Source: an uncultured Collinsella sp.
Lineage (GTDB): Bacteria > Actinomycetota > Coriobacteriia > Coriobacteriales > Coriobacteriaceae
Assembly (NCBI GenBank): GCA_900545615.1
Contig: UQZM01000013.1
Location: 1-41,825 of the forward strand
Length of the DNA: 41,825 nt
Direction: 5' to 3'
The first letter of the stretch is position 1; every line of letters starts with the position of its first letter. Of this stretch, positions 1 to 7,696 are shown one piece after another. Position numbers and translations under genes: made by a program. Under the pieces are notes generated by a model, which was not told where the DNA came from, did no database searches, and saw only the letters and a program-made list of their open reading frames with translations.

Positions 1-28
1 GGGGAGGCCTCGCGGCCTCCCCCTTTTT
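1..28 (+). terminator. Intrinsic terminator of an upstream gene
   Basis: A 9-bp GC-rich stem (1-9 pairs with 14-22, loop TCGC) is followed by a run of five T (24-28). It must end a plus-strand gene that lies before the window. Confidence 0.9.
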
Positions 29-95
29 GCGTTGTATACACGTTGTGCTTTGGGACCTACCTCCCCCGTATGAGCTCTTACTCTTTGGCTGTATT

Positions 96-126
96 TTGAG
101 TCCTTCTAGTGTATTTGAGCGATAAT
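96..126 (+). promoter_or_regulatory. Possible promoter of coaE
   Basis: TTGAGT (96-101) and GATAAT (121-126) could be -35 and -10 boxes, but the spacer of 19 nt is longer than ideal. They lie in the right place, about 30 nt before the coaE start. Confidence 0.3.
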
Positions 127-154
127 TACTCGCATTGGCGTTAGGGAGGGCTTG

Positions 155-796
155 ATGTTTACCGTATTTGTCTTGGGCAATATTGCTTCGGGTAAGTCGA
201 CGGCCTGCCGCTATTTCGAATCTCGTGGCGCTATGCTTATCGATCTGGATGAGCTTGCAAAATCTCTGTATGTGCCGGGCTCTGATATCGTCAATACTCT
301 CGCGGATGAATTCGGTTGGGACATTTTGGATGAGGAAGGCGGCATTCGCCGCAGCATCCTCGCTTCTCGAGCTTTCGCTTCTCCTGATTCGGTCGCACGG
401 CTCAATGGCATCGTGCATCCCGTTCTGATTGAACAGCTTTCGCTTAGGATTCTCGATCCGGTTTGTTGTACGGTTTCATCTCCCCGTTATCCCTTTGCTG
501 TGGTCGAGGTTTCTGCTCCGACTGGTTTTGAGGATGCATTTGGCTTGGCTGATGAAATTCTGGTCATCAGCGCCCCTTTGTCAGTTCGTCGCGAGCGCGC
601 TATTCAACGTGGCATGGAGCCATCCGATTTCGATGCTCGTTCTGCTTGCCAGCCCGATGAGTCTGCGCTGTGCAATCTCGCTACAACGGTGATTGATAAT
701 GCCGCAGGCGATAATTCGCTCTTTGAGCAGCTTGACTCATGGCTTGCATGCCACGGGTTTATAGATACTCCGGATAAGGAGGAGGCCGATGCCTAA
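155..796 (+). CDS. coaE: Dephospho-CoA kinase
   Basis: Predicted cytosolic enzyme that phosphorylates the 3'-hydroxyl of dephospho-CoA with ATP, the last step of coenzyme A synthesis. The protein has 213 residues, a normal length for CoaE. The P-loop GNIASGKS lies at residues 8-15, followed by the family-typical DLDELAK segment and LNGIVHPVL, the usual CoaE RxxLxxIVHP region. I chose ATG 155 because AGGGAGG (143-149) is well spaced for it; the TTG at 152 is too close. The stop overlaps the next start by 8 nt (ATGCCTAA), so translation is probably coupled to the transglycosylase gene. The P-loop lacks the common GGIGSGKS form, but the rest fits the family well. Confidence 0.9.
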   Translation: MFTVFVLGNIASGKSTACRYFESRGAMLIDLDELAKSLYVPGSDIVNTLADEFGWDILDEEGGIRRSILASRAFASPDSVARLNGIVHPVLIEQLSLRILDPVCCTVSSPRYPFAVVEVSAPTGFEDAFGLADEILVISAPLSVRRERAIQRGMEPSDFDARSACQPDESALCNLATTVIDNAAGDNSLFEQLDSWLACHGFIDTPDKEEADA

Positions 797-1370
797 GGCA
801 CGTTTCTTTACGTGGTATCGCGTGACGCCACTTGCCGTTGTGTTCGTCTTCGGCCTTATTTCGCTCGTCTACTCGTGTGCCCCTGCCGCTTTCTTTAAGC
901 CGCTGTATCCGATTGACTACGAGGCGTATGTAAAGCAATCCAGTATTTCGCATAATCTGGATCCGTATCTGGTGTGCGCTGTCATTAAGTCGGAATCGAA
1001 TTGGGATCCCGAGGCCGAGTCGAATCAGGGTGCTCAGGGATTGATGCAGCTGATGCCCGAGACTGCCCAGGATATGATTGCCAAGGGCCTTGTCGACGGA
1101 GGGGAGTATTCGGCCGACAATCTTAACGATCCGGCTACGAATATCGAGTTTGGCTGCGCATACCTCTCGTATCTTCTCGCCTATTTCAACGGGTCGACGG
1201 ATAGTGCCATCGCCGCCTATAACGCCGGCATGGGCAATGTCGACGGATGGGCGCAGCAGGGTACGTCGCTTCATAATGCAATTACCTTTCCCGAGACGCA
1301 GGCGTATCTGATTCGTGTCAATAATGCCTGGGCTCGCTACAAGACCCTCTATCCCGATCGGTTCGTATAG
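789..1370 (+). CDS. Membrane-anchored lytic transglycosylase (SLT domain)
   Basis: Predicted peptidoglycan lytic transglycosylase of the Slt70-like fold, 193 residues. An N-terminal hydrophobic segment (about residues 14-30) should anchor it with the catalytic domain outside the cell. The SLT domain covers about residues 45-175: the catalytic glutamate is E69 in the motif IKSES, followed by GAQGLMQLMP (81-90) and AAYNAGMGNV, both hallmark SLT motifs. C30 near the end of the hydrophobic segment is not in a convincing lipobox. The gene overlaps coaE by 8 nt and has its own ribosome site AAGGAGGAGG (776-785). It would cleave the glycan between MurNAc and GlcNAc for wall turnover; which remodelling process it serves cannot be told. 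Confidence 0.88.
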   Translation: MPKARFFTWYRVTPLAVVFVFGLISLVYSCAPAAFFKPLYPIDYEAYVKQSSISHNLDPYLVCAVIKSESNWDPEAESNQGAQGLMQLMPETAQDMIAKGLVDGGEYSADNLNDPATNIEFGCAYLSYLLAYFNGSTDSAIAAYNAGMGNVDGWAQQGTSLHNAITFPETQAYLIRVNNAWARYKTLYPDRFV

Positions 1371-1390
1371 GACTATGCCTGCCGCCTGCG

Positions 1391-1396
1391 TATACT
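1391..1396 (+). promoter_or_regulatory. Possible -10 box of uvrB
   Basis: TATACT lies 25 nt before the uvrB ATG. No clear -35 box is visible, and I found no LexA-type GAACnnnnGTTC site in the 51-nt gap. Confidence 0.3.
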
Positions 1397-1421
1397 GCAG
1401 ATATATGAGTTAGGAGTATCC

Positions 1422-3662
1422 ATGGCGGAATTTGAAGTAGAACGCGTTGGTGGTGAACTTAAGCGCTTTGGCGTTGAAGGCTCTGACGTGCCGTTTAAGG
1501 TCGTTTCTCCCTATGAGCCTGCCGGTTCCCAGCCTAAAGCCATTGAGTCGCTTGTGCAGGGCGTGAGGGACGGAGACCGCTATCAGGTTTTGCTGGGCGT
1601 GACTGGTTCGGGCAAGACCTTCACGATGGCAAAGACTATTGAGGCCCTGGGAAAGCCGACGCTGGTCATGGCTCCGAATAAAACGCTCGCTGCTCAGCTT
1701 GCGAGCGAGCTCAAAGAGTTCTTTCCCAATAACGCTGTGGTCTACTTTGTCTCGTATTACGACTACTATCAGCCCGAGGCGTATGTGCCGCAAAGCGATA
1801 CATATATCGAGAAAGACTCCTCGATTAACGAAGAGGTCGAGATGCTGCGCCATCAGGCGACCGCGTCACTGCTCTCTCGACGTGATGTGATCGTTGTCGC
1901 ATCGGTCTCGTGTATCTATGGCATTGGCTCTCCTGAGGACTATGCGGGTCTGGCTCCAAACGTCGACAAGAAGGTGCCGCTCGAGCGCGATGACTTTATC
2001 CATGCGCTTATCGACATTCAATATGATCGCAATGACTATGACCTGGCGCGTGGCACGTTCCGCGTGCGCGGCGATGTTGTCGACGTGTATCCGCCTTATG
2101 CTGAGCATCCGTTGCGGTTTGAGTTCTTTGGCGACGAGGTCGAGCTGATTGCCGAGATCGATGAGGTCACCGGTGAGATGCTTCGTGAGTACGAGGCCAT
2201 CCCCGTATGGCCGGCATCACACTATGTGACCGAGAAGCCGAAGGTCAAGGCGGCTCTGAAATCGATCAGCGAAGAGTGCGAGAAGCGCGTGGCGGAGCTC
2301 AAGGCGACCGACAAGTTGCTCGAGGCGCAGCGTCTGCAGCAGCGCACCGATTATGATCTTGAGATGCTCGAGACGATGGGCTTTTGCAACGGCATCGAGA
2401 ACTACTCGCGTCATCTGGACGGTCGCAAGCCGGGTGAGCCGCCGTTTACCCTAATCGATTACTTTCCCAAGGATATGCTCTGCATCATCGATGAGAGCCA
2501 TGTGACGGTGCCGCAGATTCGCGGCATGCACGAAGGTGACCGCTCGCGTAAGGTGACGCTGGTGGAACACGGTTTTCGCCTGCCCTCGGCGCTCGATAAC
2601 CGCCCGCTTCGTTTCGATGAGTTTGAGGCAAGGATACCCCAGTTCATCTACGTTTCGGCAACACCGGGCGACTATGAGCTGCGGGTTAGCCAGAACGACG
2701 TTGAGCAGATTATTCGTCCGACCGGTCTGCTCGATCCCAAGATCGATGTGCGTCCGGTTCGCGGTCAGATTGACGATCTTGAGGACGAGATTCGCGAGCG
2801 CGTTGCCCGCAAGGAGCGCGTGCTGGTGACCACGTTGACCAAGCGCATGGCCGAGGACCTGACCGACCATCTGCTTGATGCGGGCATTAAGGTCAATTAC
2901 ATGCATTCTGATACGGCGACAATGGACCGTGTCGAGATCCTGCGAACGCTGCGCGAGGGCAAGATCGATGTTCTCGTTGGCATCAACCTGCTTCGCGAGG
3001 GCTTGGATCTTCCCGAGGTCTCACTGGTGGCAATTCTCGATGCCGATAAGGAAGGATTCTTGCGCAACCGCCGTTCGCTGATTCAGACGATTGGCCGCGC
3101 GGCCCGTAACGCCGATGGCGAAGTCATCATGTATGCGGACGTTGTGACCGATTCGATGAAAGAGGCCATCGAGGAGACGCAGCGCCGTCGCGAGATTCAG
3201 ATGGCATATAACGAAGAGCATGGCATTGTGCCCAAGACAGTGCGCAAGGCCATCAACGACATCTCAAGTTTTATTGCCGAGGCCGAAAAAACTGTGGGCT
3301 CCAAAGGACGCTCGAAGGGCGACTCTCTTGGCCATGGCGCATTCTATACGCCCGATGAGTCGGGCGAGGGCGGTGTGCCGGAAACGGTGGCGCCCGAGCA
3401 GACACTTGCGGAGCAGTTGGAAGAACTGCCGCATGACGAGCTTGTGCGGATCGTCGAAACCATGGAAGAGGGTATGCGTAACGCTTCTGCCGCCATGGAC
3501 TTTGAGGAGGCGGCGCGCCTGCGCGATGCCGTCGTTCAGATTCGGGCGATGCTCGAGGGTGCGTCTGAGGACGAGACGATCGAGCGCTTGCGTTTGCAGG
3601 CCCGCAAGGGTTCCACGTTCGCATCGGGCAGAAAACGCCAGGGTGCACGGTTTAAGAAATAG
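1422..3662 (+). CDS. uvrB: Excinuclease ABC subunit B
   Basis: Damage-verification helicase of nucleotide excision repair: it is loaded by UvrA, opens the DNA around a lesion and recruits UvrC. The 746-residue protein has Walker A GVTGSGKT (59-66), the beta-hairpin motif YYDYYQPEAY (112-121) that clamps one strand, the DESH Walker B (357-360), helicase motifs near GINLLREGLD and QTIGRAARN, and a C-terminal UVR motif (about 677-712) that contacts UvrC. It is longer than the usual 660-700 residues because of about 20 extra N-terminal residues, a Gly/Glu-rich linker before UVR, and a basic tail (GRKRQGARFKK). The ribosome site is TAGGAG (1411-1416). uvrA and uvrC lie further along on the same strand. 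Confidence 0.98.
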   Translation: MAEFEVERVGGELKRFGVEGSDVPFKVVSPYEPAGSQPKAIESLVQGVRDGDRYQVLLGVTGSGKTFTMAKTIEALGKPTLVMAPNKTLAAQLASELKEFFPNNAVVYFVSYYDYYQPEAYVPQSDTYIEKDSSINEEVEMLRHQATASLLSRRDVIVVASVSCIYGIGSPEDYAGLAPNVDKKVPLERDDFIHALIDIQYDRNDYDLARGTFRVRGDVVDVYPPYAEHPLRFEFFGDEVELIAEIDEVTGEMLREYEAIPVWPASHYVTEKPKVKAALKSISEECEKRVAELKATDKLLEAQRLQQRTDYDLEMLETMGFCNGIENYSRHLDGRKPGEPPFTLIDYFPKDMLCIIDESHVTVPQIRGMHEGDRSRKVTLVEHGFRLPSALDNRPLRFDEFEARIPQFIYVSATPGDYELRVSQNDVEQIIRPTGLLDPKIDVRPVRGQIDDLEDEIRERVARKERVLVTTLTKRMAEDLTDHLLDAGIKVNYMHSDTATMDRVEILRTLREGKIDVLVGINLLREGLDLPEVSLVAILDADKEGFLRNRRSLIQTIGRAARNADGEVIMYADVVTDSMKEAIEETQRRREIQMAYNEEHGIVPKTVRKAINDISSFIAEAEKTVGSKGRSKGDSLGHGAFYTPDESGEGGVPETVAPEQTLAEQLEELPHDELVRIVETMEEGMRNASAAMDFEEAARLRDAVVQIRAMLEGASEDETIERLRLQARKGSTFASGRKRQGARFKK

Positions 3663-3667
3663 CGAAC

Positions 3668-3708
3668 AGGCCCCGAGTTCCCTGTGGAGCTCGGGGCCTA
3701 TGTCTTTT
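3668..3708 (+). terminator. Terminator after uvrB
   Basis: A perfect 10-bp stem AGGCCCCGAG/CTCGGGGCCT (3668-3677 with 3690-3699) is followed by a short T-rich tail (TCTTTT). It lies between convergent genes and may act on both strands, though the minus-strand tail is poor. Confidence 0.75.
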
Positions 3709-3727
3709 GCGCGCTGGAATTCGTGCG

Positions 3728-5368
3728 TTAGAGGTCTGCGATCAGGGCTTCGGCACAACGAATGCCGTCGGTGGCCGCGCTCATGATGCCGCCGGCATAT
3801 CCAGCTCCCTCACCACAAGGGTAGAGGCCCGGGGTCGACACGGCATGGCACGTTCGGTCTCGGGTGACAGTGACCGGTGAGCTCGAACGAGTCTCCACGC
3901 CGGTAAGAACGGCATCGGGACGGTCGTAACCTCGTAGTTTTTTTCCGAGTAGGGGAAGTCCCAGGCGGAGCGACTCGACGATATGCTGCGGCAGGGCTTC
4001 GTCAATTGCCGTCCAGGTCACACCGAGCGGATAGGTGGGCTTTACCTTTCCGGGCGCCTTGCTGGCGCGTTCTGCGAGGAAATCTCCGACGAGTTGTGCC
4101 GGTGCGTTCCAGTTGGAACCGCCCAGGCGATAGGCGGCCGCCTCGCAGGCACGTTGGAGCTCGATGCCGGCGAGCGGGTCATCGTTGGGAAGGTCCTCAG
4201 GCGTGACGTTAACGAGCAGGGCGGCGTTTGCGTTGCGTCCGTCGCGGGCATTGAGGCTGGCGCCGTTGACGCACAGGTGGCCCTGCTCGGAAGAGGCGGC
4301 GACAACCTGCCCGCCGGGGCACATGCAAAACGAGAACACGCTGCGGCCGTTGGGAAGATGGGCGACGAGCTTGTAGGGGGCTGCTCCGAGGGCAGGATGT
4401 CCCGCCAAGGCTCCATATTGGGCTCGGTCGATGTCGCGCTGCGGATGCTCGATGCGAACGCCCATGGCAAAGGTCTTTTGTGCGAGGGCCACGTTGTGGT
4501 CCTTAAGGAGCTCAAAAATATCGCGAGCAGAATGCCCGCAGGCGAGGATGAGGTGCTTTGTCTCGATTGGCTCGTAAGCGGCGTCTTGGGACGATTGGAC
4601 ATCAATACCGGTGATGGCGCCAGACGCGTCGATGTGAATGTCGACGAGCTTCGTTCGATAACGGACGATACCTCCGAGCTGCTCGATGCGCTGGGATATA
4701 GCGGTGACAACCGTGGGAAGGATGTCGGAGCCAATGTGCGGCTTGGCATCCCACAGAATATCGCGGGGCGCACCCGCCTCGACGAAGGTTTCGAGGATAA
4801 GGCGATGGGCGGGATTTTTTGTTCCCGTATTGAGCTTGCCGTCCGAGAAGGTCCCCGCGCCGCCCAGACCAAACTGGATATTACTCTCGGGGTCGAGGAT
4901 GCGCTCCTTTAGAAAGAGGTCGATCGCATGCGAGCGGCGAAATGCCGGGTCGCCGCGCTCGATGAGCAAGGGCTTAAGACCTGCTTTGGCGAGCGTTAGC
5001 GCGGCGAAAAGGCCAGCGCATCCGGCGCCGACAACGACAGGGCGTTCTTGAGGTGTGTCGGAGACGGGGGTGGGGAATGAAGACCCATCGTCTTTTATCG
5101 CGCGTACGCGCGAGCGGTCACGCTCGGAAACGCTGTCGACCGCTTCTCGCTCGAGGTGGGGACTGGTCAGCTCAACACGAAAGCTCAGGATAAAATGGAC
5201 GTCTCGTTTTTTGCGAGCGTCGATTGACTTGCGGTGGAGCTCGATGGACTTGATCTCGGAGTCTTTGCAACGTAGGACGCGCTTGGCGACTCGCTTGCCA
5301 ACAATGAGGCAGGCATTTTCATCGCCGGCTTCATCGAGCGACGCGTTGACTTGGGTGATTTCAATCAT
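3728..5368 (-). CDS. FAD-dependent dehydrogenase, COG2509-like
   Basis: Predicted flavoprotein of the uncharacterised FAD-dependent dehydrogenase group; substrate unknown. The 546-residue protein has an N-terminal region of about 105 residues, with a basic segment VGKRVAKRVLRCKDSE, then the Rossmann dinucleotide motif GAGCAG (114-119), the mid-domain GLGGAGTFSDGKLNT typical of this group, and a C-terminal FAD-contact region (GLYPCGEGAGYAGGIMSAATDG). I chose the ATG at 5366-5368 because AAGGAGACCT (5371-5380 on the minus strand) precedes it; longer versions would run through the terminator of the upstream gene. The gene is the last of a minus-strand group with another flavoprotein and Mrp, but a terminator separates it. 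No signal peptide or membrane segment is visible. Confidence 0.88.
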   Translation of the reverse strand: MIEITQVNASLDEAGDENACLIVGKRVAKRVLRCKDSEIKSIELHRKSIDARKKRDVHFILSFRVELTSPHLEREAVDSVSERDRSRVRAIKDDGSSFPTPVSDTPQERPVVVGAGCAGLFAALTLAKAGLKPLLIERGDPAFRRSHAIDLFLKERILDPESNIQFGLGGAGTFSDGKLNTGTKNPAHRLILETFVEAGAPRDILWDAKPHIGSDILPTVVTAISQRIEQLGGIVRYRTKLVDIHIDASGAITGIDVQSSQDAAYEPIETKHLILACGHSARDIFELLKDHNVALAQKTFAMGVRIEHPQRDIDRAQYGALAGHPALGAAPYKLVAHLPNGRSVFSFCMCPGGQVVAASSEQGHLCVNGASLNARDGRNANAALLVNVTPEDLPNDDPLAGIELQRACEAAAYRLGGSNWNAPAQLVGDFLAERASKAPGKVKPTYPLGVTWTAIDEALPQHIVESLRLGLPLLGKKLRGYDRPDAVLTGVETRSSSPVTVTRDRTCHAVSTPGLYPCGEGAGYAGGIMSAATDGIRCAEALIADL

Positions 5369-5387
5369 CGAGGTCTCCTTAGAGGCA

Positions 5388-5418
5388 AGAAAGAGGCCGT
5401 CCGGTATCCCAGACGGCC
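5388..5418 (-). terminator. Terminator between the two flavoprotein genes
   Basis: On the minus strand a 10-bp stem with tetraloop GATA (5395-5404 with 5409-5418, one U-G pair) is followed by TCTTTCTT. It lies directly upstream of the ribosome site of the COG2509-like gene, so it should end or reduce transcription from the upstream gene. Confidence 0.75.
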
Positions 5419-5448
5419 CGAATGCGTTTTTGATTATAGACTGCGCGG

Positions 5449-6720
5449 CTACAGGCTGCTTGCAGCGCGAATGCCCGAGAGCCATGCCCACGCAAGGTTA
5501 AAGCCTCCGCAATCGGCGTCGATGTCGAGCGCTTCGCCGCAGACGTAAAGCGGGGTGTCGACAACGCTGCGCGCGCGTAGACTGGGTGTTGAGATGCTCT
5601 CGACAGATACGCCACCACGCGTGACCTGCGCCGAGCGCTCCTCGGCGGTTCCTTCGACGAGCAACTTAAAATGCTTGAGGATCGAGACCAGGTGGATGAC
5701 ATCGTTGGAGCCTGGATGGCACTGCTCGAACGCTGTGCAGACGACGCGGGAGAGTTGCGGGGCGAGCATGCCGTCGAGCCAACGGGGATCGCGGGGCGAA
5801 AAGCCGCCGAGCAGCTTAACGCGCCGGTTAAGCATATCGAGCAACTCGTCTTTAGAGAGGTCGGGGAAAACGTCGAGCAGGATCGTATCGCCGCGCTGGA
5901 TACGACGGGAGAGGTTGAAGACAGCGACGCCCGAGATACCGAAGGTTCGAAACAGGACTTCACCGTCTTCGTGCCAGAGCTCATTATGATTGCGGGCGAG
6001 CGTCAAGCGGGCGCGGACGCGCAGGCCGTCCAACGTCTTGAGTGCCGCCCGATCGCCGACGACCGTTGCCGATACGGGGCAGAGGATGGGGCGCAGCGAA
6101 GTAAGGGGGAGGCTAAACGTATCGGCGATACCGGTGGGGTTGCCACCCGTGGCGATAATTACGGCATGTGCCTCCAGGGCCTCGTTCTTGCGAGGGACAT
6201 CGGCGAGCGCTTTCCGAAGCGAGCGGAGCTCCGTTTTTCGGTCGTCGTGCTTTTTTGCCTTGAGCGCCCGCGCTGGACGGTCTATTTGGAGTGTCCAGCC
6301 TTCGGAAGCTTTGTGCGCCGAGGCAACGTTGGCTCCGCAGATTAAGGTAATACCTAGGCGGTCGCAAACGTTGAGAAGCGCGTCGCGCACCGATTCTGCG
6401 CGAAGGGAGCGCGGGTATAGCCGGCCTTCCTCGGAGGTTGTCATGATGCCCAGCGAGGAGAAGAAACCCATAAGCTCTTGTTCGGGTTGGGGGCCCATGA
6501 CAGATTCGACGAATGCGGGGTGGTTATACCGCTGAGGATCAATCGATTCGTTGGAGAGGTTGCAGCGGCCGTTACCGGTCGCAAGGAGCTTTAGGCCGCA
6601 GGCGACATCGCGCTCAACGATGCAGACGCTTTTGCCAGCACGTGCGGCCGTAATGGCGGCGGCGAGGCCTGAAGCCCCGCCGCCGATTACCAGGACGTCA
6701 TAGAAGGCGCTCGTGTTCAC
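5449..6720 (-). CDS. HI0933/YhiN-family FAD-binding oxidoreductase
   Basis: Predicted cytosolic NAD(P)/FAD-dependent oxidoreductase of the HI0933-like family (to which YhiN and BaiN belong); physiological substrate unknown. The 423-residue protein opens with the FAD-binding motif GGGASG (13-18), followed by the family motif LLATGNGRCNLSN (about 45-57), a central substrate domain, and the C-terminal signature CGEALDIDADCGGFNLAWAW with which the family contacts FAD. The GTG start at 6720 is immediately next to the stop of the Mrp gene (6721-6723), so expression should depend on coupled translation; no strong ribosome site is visible. BaiN was proposed to act on bile acids in a gut Clostridium, but nothing here shows that activity. 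Confidence 0.88.
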   Translation of the reverse strand: MNTSAFYDVLVIGGGASGLAAAITAARAGKSVCIVERDVACGLKLLATGNGRCNLSNESIDPQRYNHPAFVESVMGPQPEQELMGFFSSLGIMTTSEEGRLYPRSLRAESVRDALLNVCDRLGITLICGANVASAHKASEGWTLQIDRPARALKAKKHDDRKTELRSLRKALADVPRKNEALEAHAVIIATGGNPTGIADTFSLPLTSLRPILCPVSATVVGDRAALKTLDGLRVRARLTLARNHNELWHEDGEVLFRTFGISGVAVFNLSRRIQRGDTILLDVFPDLSKDELLDMLNRRVKLLGGFSPRDPRWLDGMLAPQLSRVVCTAFEQCHPGSNDVIHLVSILKHFKLLVEGTAEERSAQVTRGGVSVESISTPSLRARSVVDTPLYVCGEALDIDADCGGFNLAWAWLSGIRAASSL

Positions 6721-7551
6721 TTAGGCCTCGTCGGTCTCGTGCGGGGTAATAGCCTCGACGGCAGAGACTGCCTTGGGCAACATGCCATCGGGCAGCGCGG
6801 TCTCAACCTCGCCCTTATCGCAGGCCTCGGCGAGTGCCGGATTAATGGGAAGCGTGCCCAAGATGTCGAGGTTATAGCGCTCTGCGACCTCGGGGAGCTT
6901 GCTTTTGCCAAAGACCTCGATCTTCTTGCCGCAGTCGGGGCACTCGATATAGCTCATGTTCTCGACGATGCCCAGAATGGGGACGTTCATCTTCTCGGCC
7001 ATGTTGACCGCCTTGGCGACGATCATCGAGACCAGGTCCTGCGGGCTCGTGACGATGACGATGCCGTCGACGGGCAGCGACTGGAAGACGGTGAGCGCGA
7101 CGTCGCCTGTTCCCGGAGGCATGTCGACCAGCAGGTAGTCGATGGGGCCCCACGAGGTCTCGCTCCAGAACTGCCTAATGGCGCCTGCGATGACCGGACC
7201 GCGCCAAAGGACGGGGTCGGTCTCGTTTTGGAGCAGAAGGTTGGAGCTCATGACCTTGACGCCGTGCTCGGAGATTTCGGGCAGCATGAGGTTGCCAAGG
7301 GCATGGACGTGGCGTCCGCTCATGCCGAACATCTTGGGGATAGAGGGACCGGTGATGTCGGCATCGAGGACGCCGACCTTGTGGCCGTGACGGGCAAGCT
7401 CGGTGGCGATGGCACCGGTGACAAACGACTTGCCGACACCGCCCTTGCCGGAAAGCACGGCGATGACGCGTTTGACCTCGGACAGCGTGTTCTCCTCAAA
7501 TTGCGACGGCGACGTTTGTCCGCCGGCGGCCTGTGCGTGCTCGCAACCCAT
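6721..7551 (-). CDS. Mrp/NBP35-family Fe-S cluster carrier ATPase
   Basis: Predicted ATP-dependent iron-sulfur cluster carrier, a cytosolic homodimer that passes [4Fe-4S] clusters to target enzymes. The 276-residue protein has the deviant Walker A GKGGVGKS (35-42), switch motif DADITGPS (63-70), Walker B-like DMPPGTGD (143-150) and the cluster-binding CPDC (204-207). An N-terminal Cys follows the initiator (MGCEH), as in several members of the family. It lacks the N-terminal MIP18-like domain of E. coli Mrp. I chose the ATG at 7549-7551 because CAAAGGAGTCATAC precedes it; the upstream extension is not conserved-looking. It heads an operon with the HI0933-like flavoprotein (zero gap). UvrC in this window may be an Fe-S protein and so a possible client, but that is conjecture. 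Confidence 0.92.
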   Translation of the reverse strand: MGCEHAQAAGGQTSPSQFEENTLSEVKRVIAVLSGKGGVGKSFVTGAIATELARHGHKVGVLDADITGPSIPKMFGMSGRHVHALGNLMLPEISEHGVKVMSSNLLLQNETDPVLWRGPVIAGAIRQFWSETSWGPIDYLLVDMPPGTGDVALTVFQSLPVDGIVIVTSPQDLVSMIVAKAVNMAEKMNVPILGIVENMSYIECPDCGKKIEVFGKSKLPEVAERYNLDILGTLPINPALAEACDKGEVETALPDGMLPKAVSAVEAITPHETDEA

Positions 7552-7606
7552 GTATGACTCCTTTGTATATGTTGGGGCCGGAGCCCCGTGATGTGACACG
7601 AGCGTC

Positions 7607-7636
7607 ATTGTACCCTCGTTTGCGAGCGGGAGTCAT
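7607..7636 (-). promoter_or_regulatory. Promoter of the Mrp operon
   Basis: On the minus strand, -35 ATGACT (7631-7636) and -10 TACAAT (7607-7612) are 18 nt apart, followed by a small hairpin in the leader (7574-7578 with 7583-7587). Confidence 0.55.
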
Positions 7637-7696
7637 TTGCGATGCATTTGGGCCGAGCGTGCTTGCAATACGATGGGCCCAAGCGAATGGGCGGGC

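Noticed and set aside
152..154. TTG as coaE start
   Set aside because: Only 2 nt from the ribosome site; the next codon is an ATG at proper distance.
1371..1421. LexA box before uvrB
   Set aside because: No GAACnnnnGTTC-like sequence is present in the gap.
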